Source: Hormiphora californensis
Lineage: Eukaryota; Ctenophora; Tentaculata; Cydippida; Pleurobrachiidae
Direction: 5' to 3'
NCBI GenBank assembly: GCA_020137815.1
Contig: CM035355.1
Location: 5,909,350 to 5,973,349, forward strand
DNA: 64,000 nucleotides
Each line of letters begins with the position of its first letter. Within the stretch, counting starts at the first letter, position 1. Under the pieces are notes generated by a model. That model saw only the letters and a program-made list of their open reading frames with translations, was not told the origin of the DNA and searched no databases. Of this stretch, positions 17,705 through 64,000 are shown piece after piece. Position numbers and translations under genes: made by a program.

Positions 17705-18154
17705 CATGTGAGCAAAGTAAGCTCCTTAGCTCCTCCAGTAGAACCATAAACCAGCATGAAGGAAAACAGAATCGAATGGAAGCTTTAAACCAGTTCTACC
17801 AGATACAGCCGAAACAAATGAAGAGTTTCATCTACAGTGTTCACACAAGAGGACGTTGGAAACAATAAAACAGTGTTGGTTGGTTGGTTGGTTGGTGATA
17901 CTAAGCCGACGTTCTACCAAGCTCTTTGAGCGGTGTGACGCGGTGACTCCCAAACTGATCTGCAGTGTTCACACAACGACACAACGAGGACGTTGGAAAC
18001 AATAAAACCACTATTACCGGGAGTTATAGCACGTGCGAGAGAAGGGAGAGAAGGCGGGTGTGAGAGAGAAATAGGGGGCACGTTGTTTTATTATTCGTAT
18101 CATTACATGGTAGTAGCGGTAGAACTAAACCAAGGTGACACAACTTTCACGTGG

Positions 18155-18187
<33 letters not shown>

Positions 18188-18683
18188 AGACAAGCTAAGT
18201 AACACACTAAATGGGAAATTAAAGCTAGCCGAACTAAAAATTATTATATATGAGTTGCAACTACTGTACTATTGTCTGAAAGTAGCACTTAGTAGGTTCA
18301 GTCTGTACTGTCTGCAGAAGTATGTACACGAAGTTGAGCGTGTGTATTGTGTAAGCGAACAAATTTTCTCACACTTCACTATCTCATACAAACATCGTTA
18401 AAATATGACTCAACTGCGATAAGATGTTTCATTTTAGACGATATGAGATGGTGTGATATTGGAGAAGCCAATAACTTTTTAAGAGAGTGTCTGTACTCTG
18501 TCTTATCCGATGTCAGTTGTTTTCTAGTTTTGTCATGTTTGTGATAATCACAAGGGCACAAGAGATTGAAACTAGAATTGGGTGTATAACTTAAAAAAGG
18601 AAGAGAGAGAAATACACAAATCACACCTATATCAACTTCCCAAACTAGTATAACAGTTCTCATTTTACAGTTTCTTTATTGTT
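17111..18683. repeat. GA-rich and low-complexity region between PLE remnant and NDUFA2
   Basis: No gene seen. It contains two short hairpins at about 17100-17155, an irregular GA region at 17420-17702 that is translated as Ser-Leu or Arg-Glu repeats in every frame, four tandem TTGG units at about 17879-17896 and a run of more than 30 G at 18153-18186. The open frames at 18135-18544 have no family resemblance I can see. Confidence 0.55.
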
Positions 18684-19075
18684 TCATACGGAACTTTGGA
18701 GCAAAGACTCATCCATCGTTCGAAGTGCCTCTAATATCTCACCACTGGTAAAGTTACTCAAGTCCTGACTCTTCTCACGGCCATGGGAGAACCTGGAGAA
18801 AATGAGAGATTCAGTCATTGCGGCAATAATACTCATTTGAATGACCTCTTTATCAGTTGTTGATATTTGTTTGGAACATTGAAATATTACCTGGTATACA
18901 GAACGGGTTTCACGTCGCTGCATTCCCGCACTAGAATGGGCAGGGACGGATTCTCCGTCTTTAAAGGGACGTAGTGCGAAGCAACGAACTCCCTCACGCC
19001 ACTGCTGGTCGCTGATCGCTGACAAAGAATGAGGCGAACCTCCCGAACTGCGGCAGACAACCTCAGACCAGACAT
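18684..19075 (-). CDS. NDUFA2: NADH dehydrogenase 1 alpha subcomplex subunit 2
   Basis: Two exons, 18891-19075 and 18684-18792, join in phase to give 97 residues, close to the family length of about 99. Exon 1 carries the hallmark [20 protein letters not shown], then [20 protein letters not shown] and KPVLYTR, matching the thioredoxin-like fold of this accessory subunit of mitochondrial complex I (also called B8). Exon 2 encodes the Gly-Arg-Glu-Lys loop and the C-terminal helix ending in a TGA at 18684. The donor is GTAATA, weaker than its neighbours, and the acceptor is TTCTCCAG. Confidence 0.93.
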
Positions 19076-19377
19076 ACTTGCTAGAGGAAGAAAGAGGTTT
19101 GGGTTCTGTGAACTACTAGCGCACCAGGTGGTATTGCGTGTTCAGTATTGACAAGTGGTCCATCCAGCTGACGGCTCCACGCCTGTCCTGAGTCCCAGGA
19201 CAATATCACACACATAATTAACGAAGCTAGACTGTGTACTGTGCGTAGAGATCAAAGTTTTCGGGTGAAAGCAGGGTAAACACCATTTAGTCGGGTCTAA
19301 AAGTGGGAAAAAGGAGCGATTTTGTCACAAAATCGAAGCCGCGAAAATAAAGTTTTGAAAACTTTATAGGGATCCCT

Positions 19378-19582
19378 AATAAAGTTGTGACTTGTCACTA
19401 TAGTCTTGCGGAGGCGCGGTTGTGACTTGTCACCGCGTGTGTGCGTACCAAAACGCACGTGGTTCCCACTGCGCGTAGCTGCGGCGCGGCGTAAACCATG
19501 CGGTGACAAGTTACAATCGCGCATTTTGAAGCCGCGCCGCCACGGGAACCACATGTTTGGTGACAAGTCACAACTTTATTAA
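19378..19582. mobile_element. MITE family A, complete copy
   Basis: About 205 bases bounded by AATAAAGTTGTGACTTGTCAC and its inverse GTGACAAGTCACAACTTTATT. The interior is GC-rich, with CGCACGTGGTTCCC and an inverted GGGAACCAC. No open frame of note. The 5' end of a second copy follows the retrotransposon at about 24646-24742. Confidence 0.75.
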
Positions 19583-19804
19583 AGTCGGATTTTTTGAAAC
19601 TGTCACCCCCCTGAAATAACAAAATTTGCCATATCTCAGGTTCCTGATAAGATAGAGACTTGAAATTTGGAGGTTCGGAAGAACTTAGCAAGATCTTTTT
19701 AACCTCCAAATTTCAAGTCTCTATCTCGTCAGGAACCTGATTTATGGTCATTTACGAAATTTGAAAATACCCAGGGGGGTGACAGTTTCAAAAAATCCGA
19801 CTTT
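19581..19804. mobile_element. MITE family B, complete copy
   Basis: Terminal inverted repeats AAAGTCGGATTTTTTGAAAC...CACCCCC and their mirror ending at 19804. Inside is a second inverted repeat, GATAGAGACTTGAAATTTGG against CCAAATTTCAAGTCTCTATC. It abuts family A directly, and TAGGGATCCCTA motifs occur on both outer sides (19370 and 19804). A diverged copy lies at 40038-40216. Confidence 0.75.
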
Positions 19805-20216
19805 AGGGATCCCTATGTTTATGAATCAGCGATTTTTTTAAAACAAGTTGGCGCGGCCGCGGACAATGCAATTTTTTGCGCGTTCCATTTTGCGCTTGAC
19901 TTGGCATCGAAAACAATTTATTTTTCCGCCCAGTTCAATTTTTTTAAATTTCTTAACACTGCACGTTAATCTAATCTAATTTATTAATCTTATTGAAAAG
20001 CGCTGCCTTATCCCGCGCTGCGAGGGGCCAGCAACGTTTGCCAATTAATCTTATATGTACTGATTACCTTGATTTTTATTCCGTTTTAATTGGACCGGCA
20101 ACCCCGGCTTTAACACTGCACGTGTAAAAAAGTGAAAGTGTGTAAAAAACTTTTCAACACTACTTTAAACAAATTAATTTGAGGCGGCACCCTCCCTCAA
20201 ATTTCCCGTGTAGACA
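19805..20216. other. 5' flank / untranslated leader of the non-LTR element
   Basis: No coding sequence. AT-rich DNA with a TTTTTTTAAA stretch leading to the ORF1 ATG. The 5' end of the retrotransposon lies somewhere here but cannot be fixed without a second copy. Confidence 0.4.
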
Positions 20217-21530
20217 ATGTCAAACACCAAAGAAGAGGAGAACATCGATAGTTCAATCAAGAGGAACACCCTTGACGAGCTTAAGAACAGCGCTGATCCA
20301 TCGGCTAAGCGAGTTCTCGACACCTTCTCCGTTGACGGTACTGTATGGGACAACTACCACAACTTCATGAAGTTCCCCAAAGACCCACTTGAAAGTTGTG
20401 CCACCTTCCTTGGCTTAACGGTTAGGTCAGGGGGCGATAAACAGTACAAAAACTTGGACAATGTAGCTCACCGGTGCGTATTAATGATCGAGTCACTCTT
20501 CCCCTCCACGTGTACTGAATGCAAGAGCCAGTATCAGGTAGAATTTCGATCCAGTCCACCGCTCTACTGTTGGTTGTGTAACCGAGGTTCCCATGATTGC
20601 GAGAAAATGGTCACCTGTGCGAAGGCACTACAGGACCTACCTGATGGAAAACTCCTGTCTGGTATGACATGGCTTTGCCACTCTTGCGTTGTGACTACTG
20701 ACCTTTCCCTGTGGTCTAAAGTCCCTGTTAAAGCTCCTCCCAAGAAGAAGAAACAACATGCCAATTCCGCTGAAATCCATACTCCTGACATCTCGACATC
20801 TGGGGGTCCCAAGCTGGATGAGGAAAACAACAATGATCCCATAAAGACCACTCCGTGCATGCATCTTGCTAATGGTAGGTGTTTACATGGAATGAGTGGG
20901 AACAAGGAAATTGCAGGCAAGAAATGCCCTTACTTTCACCGAAAGATTTGCAGAAAGTACAAGGTGAATGGGCTGCACCCTAAATACGGCTGTAAGAAAG
21001 GAAAGGATTGTCCTAAGCTCCACCCTAAAATATGCGAGGGTTCCCGTCGGAAACGCAAGGAGAGGGTATGCACCACTGAAAATTGCCCGCATCTTCACTT
21101 GAAGGGAACACGGAGACATCTTAACTTTGAAACAAAGGAAAAGCCTGAGAGACCCGATACAAGGAAGAAAAAGGATTCGGAACTCCCATTGAGTGGCTCC
21201 CCCATACGTCCTGCATCACAGGAAAAACCTGAACTGGTACAGTCGGGTTTCTTGACTCAATTCTTGAAGGAAGTCAGATCAAGTCGAGAAGCATCCCTTC
21301 GCCAAGCAGACAGGATGGACGAAATACTGAGTCAGCTGACCGGAACCCAGGAAGACTCAATCGTACTTCCGGTACAGCAAAGCCAGCATTATGTTCTGCC
21401 ACCATGGAACGCGTCCCAAAAGCACACCCTGGCCCAAAACGTTATCCCAGCGGGAATGCAGATGACTCAGGGTATGTACAACAGAAACCGATACGCATCG
21501 AGTCAAACCTTTCCAGGATCCTCGTACTAA
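20217..21530 (+). CDS. Non-LTR retrotransposon ORF1 with Cys/His-rich fingers
   Basis: A 437-residue open frame from ATG with no break. Residues about 95-160 hold paired Cys motifs (CTECKSQ, YCWLCNRGSHDC, WLCHSC) resembling a PHD/zinc-ribbon region. After a Lys-rich linker come repeated CCCH-like units: CMHLANGRCLHGMSG, CPYFHRKICRKY, GCKKGKDCPKLHPKIC and CTTENCPHLH. Such fingers suit an RNA-binding ORF1 protein that packages its own transcript. The C-terminus is Gln-rich. ORF2 begins within its last 130 bases in another frame, a common arrangement in LINE elements. This ORF is intact although ORF2 is not. Confidence 0.8.
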   Translation: MSNTKEEENIDSSIKRNTLDELKNSADPSAKRVLDTFSVDGTVWDNYHNFMKFPKDPLESCATFLGLTVRSGGDKQYKNLDNVAHRCVLMIESLFPSTCTECKSQYQVEFRSSPPLYCWLCNRGSHDCEKMVTCAKALQDLPDGKLLSGMTWLCHSCVVTTDLSLWSKVPVKAPPKKKKQHANSAEIHTPDISTSGGPKLDEENNNDPIKTTPCMHLANGRCLHGMSGNKEIAGKKCPYFHRKICRKYKVNGLHPKYGCKKGKDCPKLHPKICEGSRRKRKERVCTTENCPHLHLKGTRRHLNFETKEKPERPDTRKKKDSELPLSGSPIRPASQEKPELVQSGFLTQFLKEVRSSREASLRQADRMDEILSQLTGTQEDSIVLPVQQSQHYVLPPWNASQKHTLAQNVIPAGMQMTQGMYNRNRYASSQTFPGSSY

Positions 21531-24500
21531 ATGGTCGAGGAATCTCGCCAGCGGTCTACGGTGGAACTTGTTGGAAGTTACCTTACATCGAGGAAATCAT
21601 CGTGGGCTCCGACAGCACTGGTCCTCCAACAATAGCAATCTCCATAACAGAAACCTGGTTGAAAAGCTACGTGCAGGATTCTGAGATTTCAATAGCTGGA
21701 TTTAGTCTTTTCCGTTCAGATAGACCCGAAAGACGGGGAGGCGGTTGTGCCCTGTACATTAAGGATGAAGTGACAATCACCAAAACCTTCACCATAAGCG
21801 ACAGGCAGCATAGCCTGGTTTTGGCCTACAGTGAACCAAAACATATCTTGTTTGCCTGTTTGTACCGCCCACCAGACTCCGAGGACACTGCGTTTCATTC
21901 CCTTATGGACACATTGCAGGAAAAAATTGCTGAATTTACAAATGGTAATCGGACACCGGATATTTTCATTACTGGAGATTTCAACCTGCCCCTAATGAAT
22001 TGGGATAGCTGTTCTGTCCCTACAAGTCCACCATGTAAAGCTTACCAGCGATTAATGGACTTTATAAACGATAACTTCGCAACACAGGTTGTCGACCAGC
22101 CCACTAGGGGGCACAATATACTGGATCTGGTATTGACAAACTCCCCTGAAAGTGTAGCTAACGTTTTAACAGAAGATGTCCCTAAACTATCTGATCACAA
22201 GGTAGTTGACTGTATCTTAACATTCAACCCCATCCCAGAAGACCCGCCCAAGACTCATCAGTGGGATCACATGGAGTTCAGAGGAATCAACGTCCACAAA
22301 GGAGATCTTGAACAAATTCGGGTGGACCTCCAATCAGTTGACTGGACAACATTATTGCAAATCTGTGAAGATGATGGTGACTACGAAGGGGGAGCTGTTT
22401 TAAGGAGCTCATCATAATGACAGTTTTGCAGATAGCGATTATTAAACACTGTCCTAGGAAGCAGAACCGAGGAAAAACTCGAAAAAGTCGCCTTGAACCG
22501 CCTGAAGCGGCGAAAAAGGAAACTCAGGACGAGGATCTCTGCAATTCAAGCAACAACCCCAGGTTCAATTTCGCTAAACAAGATACAGGCCGAACTTCTA
22601 TCCCTGGACAAGATCATCAAGAGCGCCTGGTGGAAAAAACGCGAAGAGGAGGAACGGAAGGCTATTGACACCATTAAAGTCAACCCTCGGTACTTTTACT
22701 CCTACGCAAAGCGGTTCCTAAAGTCTGTTTCTTCCATTGCCCCTCTAAAAGAAACGATGGATCCCTCACTGATGACGATCAGGAGAAAGCAGAGCTTCTA
22801 CAGTCACAGTACTGTGGAGTATTCAGCGACCCTAATGGGGGTGACTTGGAGAAAAGTCTGTACTGGCTGGACAACGTTGATGCCCCCGTCTTGGAGAACT
22901 TCACCTTTTCTTCTGAAGACATCAAAAATGCCCTCTCTGAGCTCGATCCCAACTCAGCTGCCCCGGATGGTGATATTCCGGCCAAACTTCTTGTAACATG
23001 CAAGCAAGAACTGTCCAAACCTCTCTACTTGCTTTGGGAGCGGTCACTTAGGAATGAAACTGTACCCATGAGCTTGAAACTCCAGTACATTTCACCTATA
23101 TTCAAAAAAGGAGATAAAACCAATGCTGCTAACTATCGTCCAGTATCCTTGACGTCAAACCTGTTAAAGACCTTTGAAAGAGTAGTTCGCAACCATCTGG
23201 TGGACCATCTAGAGAGTAACAACCTCATCCCAGGAAATCAGCATGGGTTCAGAAAGAACCGAAGTTGTCTCACACAGCTCTCTAGAACATTACGACCACA
23301 TCATGAGAGAACTCAACAGTGGAAACGAGGTTGACGTAGTCTACTTGGACTATTCCAAAGCTTTCGACAAGGTCAACCACTCTATTTTGATTGCCAAACT
23401 CGAAAAACTTGGAATAAGAGGAACCCTGCTCAACTGGATAAAGGACTTCCTTTCTGGTAGGCTTCAAACAGTTACTGTCAATGGAGCCAAATCATCCTTC
23501 AGGAAAGTACTTAGTGGAGTCCCTCAAGGGACAGTACTAGGCCCAATTCTGTTTATCATCTATGTTGCTGACCTCCATCTACAAGTCCACGACTCGAGAA
23601 CATCTACTTTTGCTGATGATACAAAGCTCTCCAAGGCGATCAGTTCCGGGTCAGGAACACAATCAGAAAGCGAGCTACAGGAAGACCTTGACAGAGTTGT
23701 TGAATGGTCCATTACTAACAGTATGGTACTCCATGAGGACAAGTTCGAAGTCCTGCACTACTCTCTATACATTCCAGATACACTAAGTAACCTCCCAACA
23801 GTCGTCCAACATCGCTGCTATTTAACTCCTAGAGGAAACTTTATCAGTTCTGGGCATCAAGTTCGTGATCTAGGAATCATCATGTCTGACGACGGGTCTT
23901 GGACTCAGCATATCGACAGGATCGCCTCCGATGCAAGGAAAATTGCAGGATGGGCACTCCGAACATTTCAGGATAGGTCTATTACCACTATGATGACACT
24001 CTACAAGTCCCTCATCCGGTGTAAACTGGAGTATTGCTCACCCCTATGGAACCCCAGAAAAATTTCTGACATTCAGTCACTGGAAAGCGTGCAAAGAAAA
24101 TTTACACGTCGGGTGGATAATATGAAGCAGTACAGCTATTGGGACCGCCTGAAAAAGCTGAACCTTATGTCTCTGCAACGAAGAAGAGAGAGATACACCA
24201 TCATTCACATGTGGAAAATGTATAACGAAGTTGCACCCAACAGTACCAACACACGATTCTACATGAATGATAGGACAGGAGTTAAAGCTGAAGTACCATC
24301 TCTATTCAGCGGTGCCAGAGGGACAGTAAAAACTAAGTTCTTCGACTCCTTCGCTGTTTAAAGCGGCGAGGCTATGGAATACATTGCCTAAGAAGGTTAA
24401 CACAGCAGATGACCTGGATCAGTTCAAGATTCTGCTGGGACGATGGCTCGACCAGTTCCCGGACTGTCCGCCCGTGACTGGGTATCCTACTCAGAACACT

Positions 24501-24554
24501 AATTCAATCCTGGATTGGGTGCTGGAAGTGAGAGCCGAGAGGGGGATGTGTTAA
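21404..24554 (+). pseudogene. Non-LTR retrotransposon ORF2, endonuclease plus reverse transcriptase, frame-disrupted
   Basis: The first segment (21404-22417) is an APE-type endonuclease: ITETWLKS, RRGGGCALYIK, YRPP, GDFNLPLMNW, DQPTRGHNILDLVLT and LSDHKVV. The reverse transcriptase follows, with FKKGDKTNAANYRPVSL, HGFRKNRSC, VYLDYSKAFDKVNH, LSGVPQGTVLGPILF and the catalytic FADDTKL at about 23610. A C-terminal region with a conserved RLWNTLP box runs to TAA at 24554. Frame changes occur near 22400, 22490, 22780, 23290 and 24360, several at homopolymers. The FADDTKL and SGVPQGTVLGP wording fits the Jockey/CR1 group. As written it cannot make a single protein. Confidence 0.88.
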
Positions 24555-24742
24555 AGGACACTGACACCTTGTGTTTTTCATTGAAGTTATTTATGAAGTT
24601 ATGAAGTTTAAAAATGAAAGCGAAGCAACAACGAACTGGCTGCACATAGGGATCCCTAATAAAGTTGTGACTTGTCACTGTAGTCTTGCGGAAGAGCGGT
24701 TGTGACTTGTTACCGCGTGGTGTGCGTACCAAAACGCACAGC
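24555..24742 (+). repeat. LINE 3' end followed by a partial MITE A
   Basis: A short AT-rich 3' tail is followed at about 24646 by TAGGGATCCCTAATAAAG and the first 90 bases of MITE family A, ending in ACCAAAACGCACAG where the family match stops. Confidence 0.65.
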
Positions 24743-24975
24743 CACCTCCTCTGGGCCGACGATTTGGTTATGCTTGCCAAGACCCAGCCGCCGCCCAGAA
24801 GCAGCTGGATACGCTCCTTAGGTACTGTGAAGATTCTTCACTGAAGAATGGGGGCTATAAGTGAACCCTACCAAGACCAAAGCCATGATCTTCAACAATG
24901 AGTTCCACCACGGTCCTCTTCCGAACATTAAACTTGGGGCCGCAGCCCTGGACTCCACAAACGAGGAGGGCAATA
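24743..24975 (+). pseudogene. Reverse-transcriptase fragment of a second non-LTR element
   Basis: Conceptual translation shows LLWADDLVMLAK, the catalytic ADD box, then after one frame change QKQLDTLLRYCEDSSLKNG, and after another VNPTKTKAMIFNN. This is the palm and thumb of a different LINE RT. It is only about 230 bases long, starts exactly where the MITE A match stops and ends about 90 bases before ATR, so it is a relic. Confidence 0.7.
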
Positions 24976-25064
24976 TCGACAGTGTCAGTTTATTGTAAAC
25001 AGATTTGATAATAAAACAATTTAGATCCCATTTAGATTAGATTCAGAATGACATAAACTGCAAC

Positions 25065-62085
<37,021 letters not shown>

Positions 62086-62337
62086 TCAGGGGTGACTGCA
62101 TGGTGTGACAGTTCAGTAATTAAAATCTTAGTTAGTAAATCTCAAAAACAAAAGAATTTCATATTTTCAATCCCTTTTCAATCATTTGACAGAAAACATG
62201 AACCACAGATTAGACAGGCACAAAAAGGATCAGTGAACATAAAAACACAAGTTGTCTCAATACAAGTCTTTACGGCGTTCATAGCATTCACTCCATCTAT
62301 GACTAGACGCATGTTGCTACTGTCTTTTCAGCACTTT

Positions 62338-64000
62338 TTAATCCTGTACAAAACTAGGATGGGTTATTTCAAGTCCTTCAAGTTCTTCAAAGTGCTTCTT
62401 GTAGTCCCACCTTTTCACTGAAAACGGCCTCTTTGAGTTGGTACAGGGCCAGGTGGAATTCTCAATCTTGCACCAATGGTTTCTAGCCAAGGTAGCTAAG
62501 GTACCATCATTTGGTACTGGACTCAAAACTTCTTTATTTTTTAATGAAACTCTCATTTCGTATTCATATCGATCAAAGATGGCGTACTCTGAATTTGGTT
62601 TCAGAGCCAAAGTTAGACTATCAAAAGATTCCTCGTCATATACAGCTAAGTTAAAGTTTTCCAGTATGTACCCTAGTAGTGGAATTGGCTGCTCCATCAG
62701 TAACATTGAACATAATTGCTGGTGAAAATCAGAAAGGAAGTCGAACTGGACAACTAAAACCATCAGCAAATCCATTTCAGGTCGTTTAGTGATCTTTGTG
62801 ATCAACTTAGGGAGGTAAATATGAAAATGTTTTCTAGTGTTAGTTGTGAAGCGCTGCAATAAGAGATGATCGAAAAATATTCGGTTATCATATTTGATAT
62901 AACCATCTAAAGCCAAAACTGCAATGTCCCAGTACTTTTCCATATCTGATACTTTATCCATCCGAACCCAGTGATCATACTTATAGAGAGTGTAGTACAA
63001 CTCATCAAGTGTCCATTCAACTTGAAATACTCCAAACATTTTAAACAAGTCCTTCTGTTCGATAAAAGGCTGGTCTTTAGTACGCTCCGAAATACTTCCC
63101 GAATAACAAGCTTCAACAAAGAGCCGGACCGCTTCAGGCTTAAAGTCTGTCACATCATGTTCTAGTTCTCCCTCCGTCTCAATAATGTTCTTCAGGACAG
63201 GAGAGTTGCGGGCTAGAATGTAGGAGTTCAGAGGAATGGTTGTGCCATCTTTTAAAGTAAAACTGCTGTTATGATGCGCTGGTATTTCAAGGTAATCTGC
63301 TCCAAAATCGGTCTTGTCATATTTAGCGACGCTTCTGTTGACCGTTCTATCTAATTCTATCATAAAAGTAACCACATGAATTTCGTTATTACTTTTATCC
63401 TTACCAGGAATTTCATTGTTATGAAACTTGATGAATTCACGTGGCCATGCTTTTTTTGTTACCATTGCCCCCAACGATGGACCAAGTCTGCCATTGGTGG
63501 CGGGTCGATATCCAATAGAAATAAAATGGGTCCAGAAATTGGGAGTCAGAAATCCTCGTCCGCTGTTAAATATTTTGAATTCTACCCCGTCATAAGTTTT
63601 TCGTCCCTCTGCAATCCATTCAGTGCCATTTGCTGTATCAGTATGGATCGTAGAGACGATTTCGTCAGTCAGAAAATCTTCTAAGTTTCTGTGAAAGACC
63701 ATGACATTCTCTATAACTGGTGGTGCCAGAGGTAGTCCAATATAGCTGTTGTTAATTTTGATCTTGATGTGAGCTGTAAATGATAAAGGATCGGTTACTC
63801 TTTTTAATGCGATAAACTTATCCAATCTCCACGACGAGCTGTTTGAAAATGTGTGATGGACCAATTCTGTGTTGTTGGTTATACCAATATTCCTTTCGCC
63901 AAGTATCTCTGCAGTAAATCCGGTTATGATAAAACTTGCATCACAATACCATTCTTTAGCTGAGTTTATTGGTTGTAAAGAAAGCTGAATGTCAATATGA
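62338..64000 (-). CDS. MATH/BTB-like protein, 5' end outside the window
   Basis: The frame is open from the window edge to TAA at 62338, about 550 residues with no intron. The N-terminal visible part (WYCDASFIITGF, then SSSWRLDKFIALKRV) resembles a MATH-type beta domain. The central part (WIAEGRKTYDGVEFKIFNSG) may be a second such domain. A BTB/POZ domain follows: FTLKDGTTIPLNSYILARNS, VLKNIIE, FKPEAVRLFVEACYSGSI. The C-terminal 200 residues are helical (BACK-like) without a clear signature. BTB proteins of this kind usually act as Cullin-3 adaptors, which I infer only from the domain. Opposite strand to ATR and apparently inside its intron 52. Confidence 0.75.
   Translation of the reverse strand, partial: HIDIQLSLQPINSAKEWYCDASFIITGFTAEILGERNIGITNNTELVHHTFSNSSSWRLDKFIALKRVTDPLSFTAHIKIKINNSYIGLPLAPPVIENVMVFHRNLEDFLTDEIVSTIHTDTANGTEWIAEGRKTYDGVEFKIFNSGRGFLTPNFWTHFISIGYRPATNGRLGPSLGAMVTKKAWPREFIKFHNNEIPGKDKSNNEIHVVTFMIELDRTVNRSVAKYDKTDFGADYLEIPAHHNSSFTLKDGTTIPLNSYILARNSPVLKNIIETEGELEHDVTDFKPEAVRLFVEACYSGSISERTKDQPFIEQKDLFKMFGVFQVEWTLDELYYTLYKYDHWVRMDKVSDMEKYWDIAVLALDGYIKYDNRIFFDHLLLQRFTTNTRKHFHIYLPKLITKITKRPEMDLLMVLVVQFDFLSDFHQQLCSMLLMEQPIPLLGYILENFNLAVYDEESFDSLTLALKPNSEYAIFDRYEYEMRVSLKNKEVLSPVPNDGTLATLARNHWCKIENSTWPCTNSKRPFSVKRWDYKKHFEELEGLEITHPSFVQD

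Noticed and set aside
17271-17757. Four overlapping long frames on both strands
   Set aside because: All lie over a GA microsatellite with irregular interruptions and have dipeptide-repeat composition.
19297-19709. Minus-strand frames of 89 and 103 codons
   Set aside because: They run through MITE A and MITE B, including their inverted repeats; no domain and no conservation pattern.

Overview
This window looks like a chromosome segment from an intron-rich invertebrate animal. The evidence is spliceosomal introns with GT-AG ends, animal gene families (ATR, CK1, SPCS1, NDUFA2, cathepsin L, rhodopsin-type receptors) and animal-type retroelements. Heavy gene nesting and intronless receptors of the LDLa-7TM kind would fit an early-branching gelatinous animal such as a ctenophore, but that placement is a weak inference.

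Layout. 1-7100 is mostly (CT)n/(GA)n low-complexity DNA with one homopolymer-rich block (about 4960-5240) that looks like poor assembly. SPCS1 (+) lies at 7148-7938. A casein kinase 1 delta/epsilon gene (-) spans 10832-15508 and carries an intronless GPCR (+) in its first intron. A 5'-truncated Penelope-like element follows, with a GIY-YIG ORF and a hammerhead-type motif (16.2-17.1 kb). NDUFA2 (-) is at 18684-19075. Next come two MITE families, a nearly complete but frame-disrupted non-LTR retrotransposon (20.2-24.6 kb) and a second RT scrap.

The rest of the window is one gene. ATR, the PIKK checkpoint kinase (+), starts at 25065, and I could trace 52 exons to 61211, all but one joining in phase. 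They encode about 2,435 residues, ending inside the kinase domain; the last part of the kinase domain and FATC must lie beyond 64000. Its introns hold six further genes: cathepsin L (-), a small secreted lectin-like protein (+), a GPCR (-), an LDLa-repeat GPCR (+), a secreted two-module protein (-) and a MATH/BTB-like gene (-, 5' end outside). They also hold two large foldback palindromes and several MITEs.

The most unusual signal is that tandem repeats in this locus repeatedly start at splice junctions. ATR exons 27, 39, 40 and 52 have multiplied donors, exons 29 and 38 have multiplied acceptors, and two nested genes show the same. Most of the repeated units carry an AGGT tetranucleotide, and the copies range from 2 to about 22. 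A second signal is two minus-strand hammerhead ribozyme-like motifs with very short, palindromic stem III, one next to the Penelope-like ORF and one inside an inverted repeat. Single-base frame breaks at or beside homopolymers in CK1 and ATR suggest consensus errors as much as gene decay.
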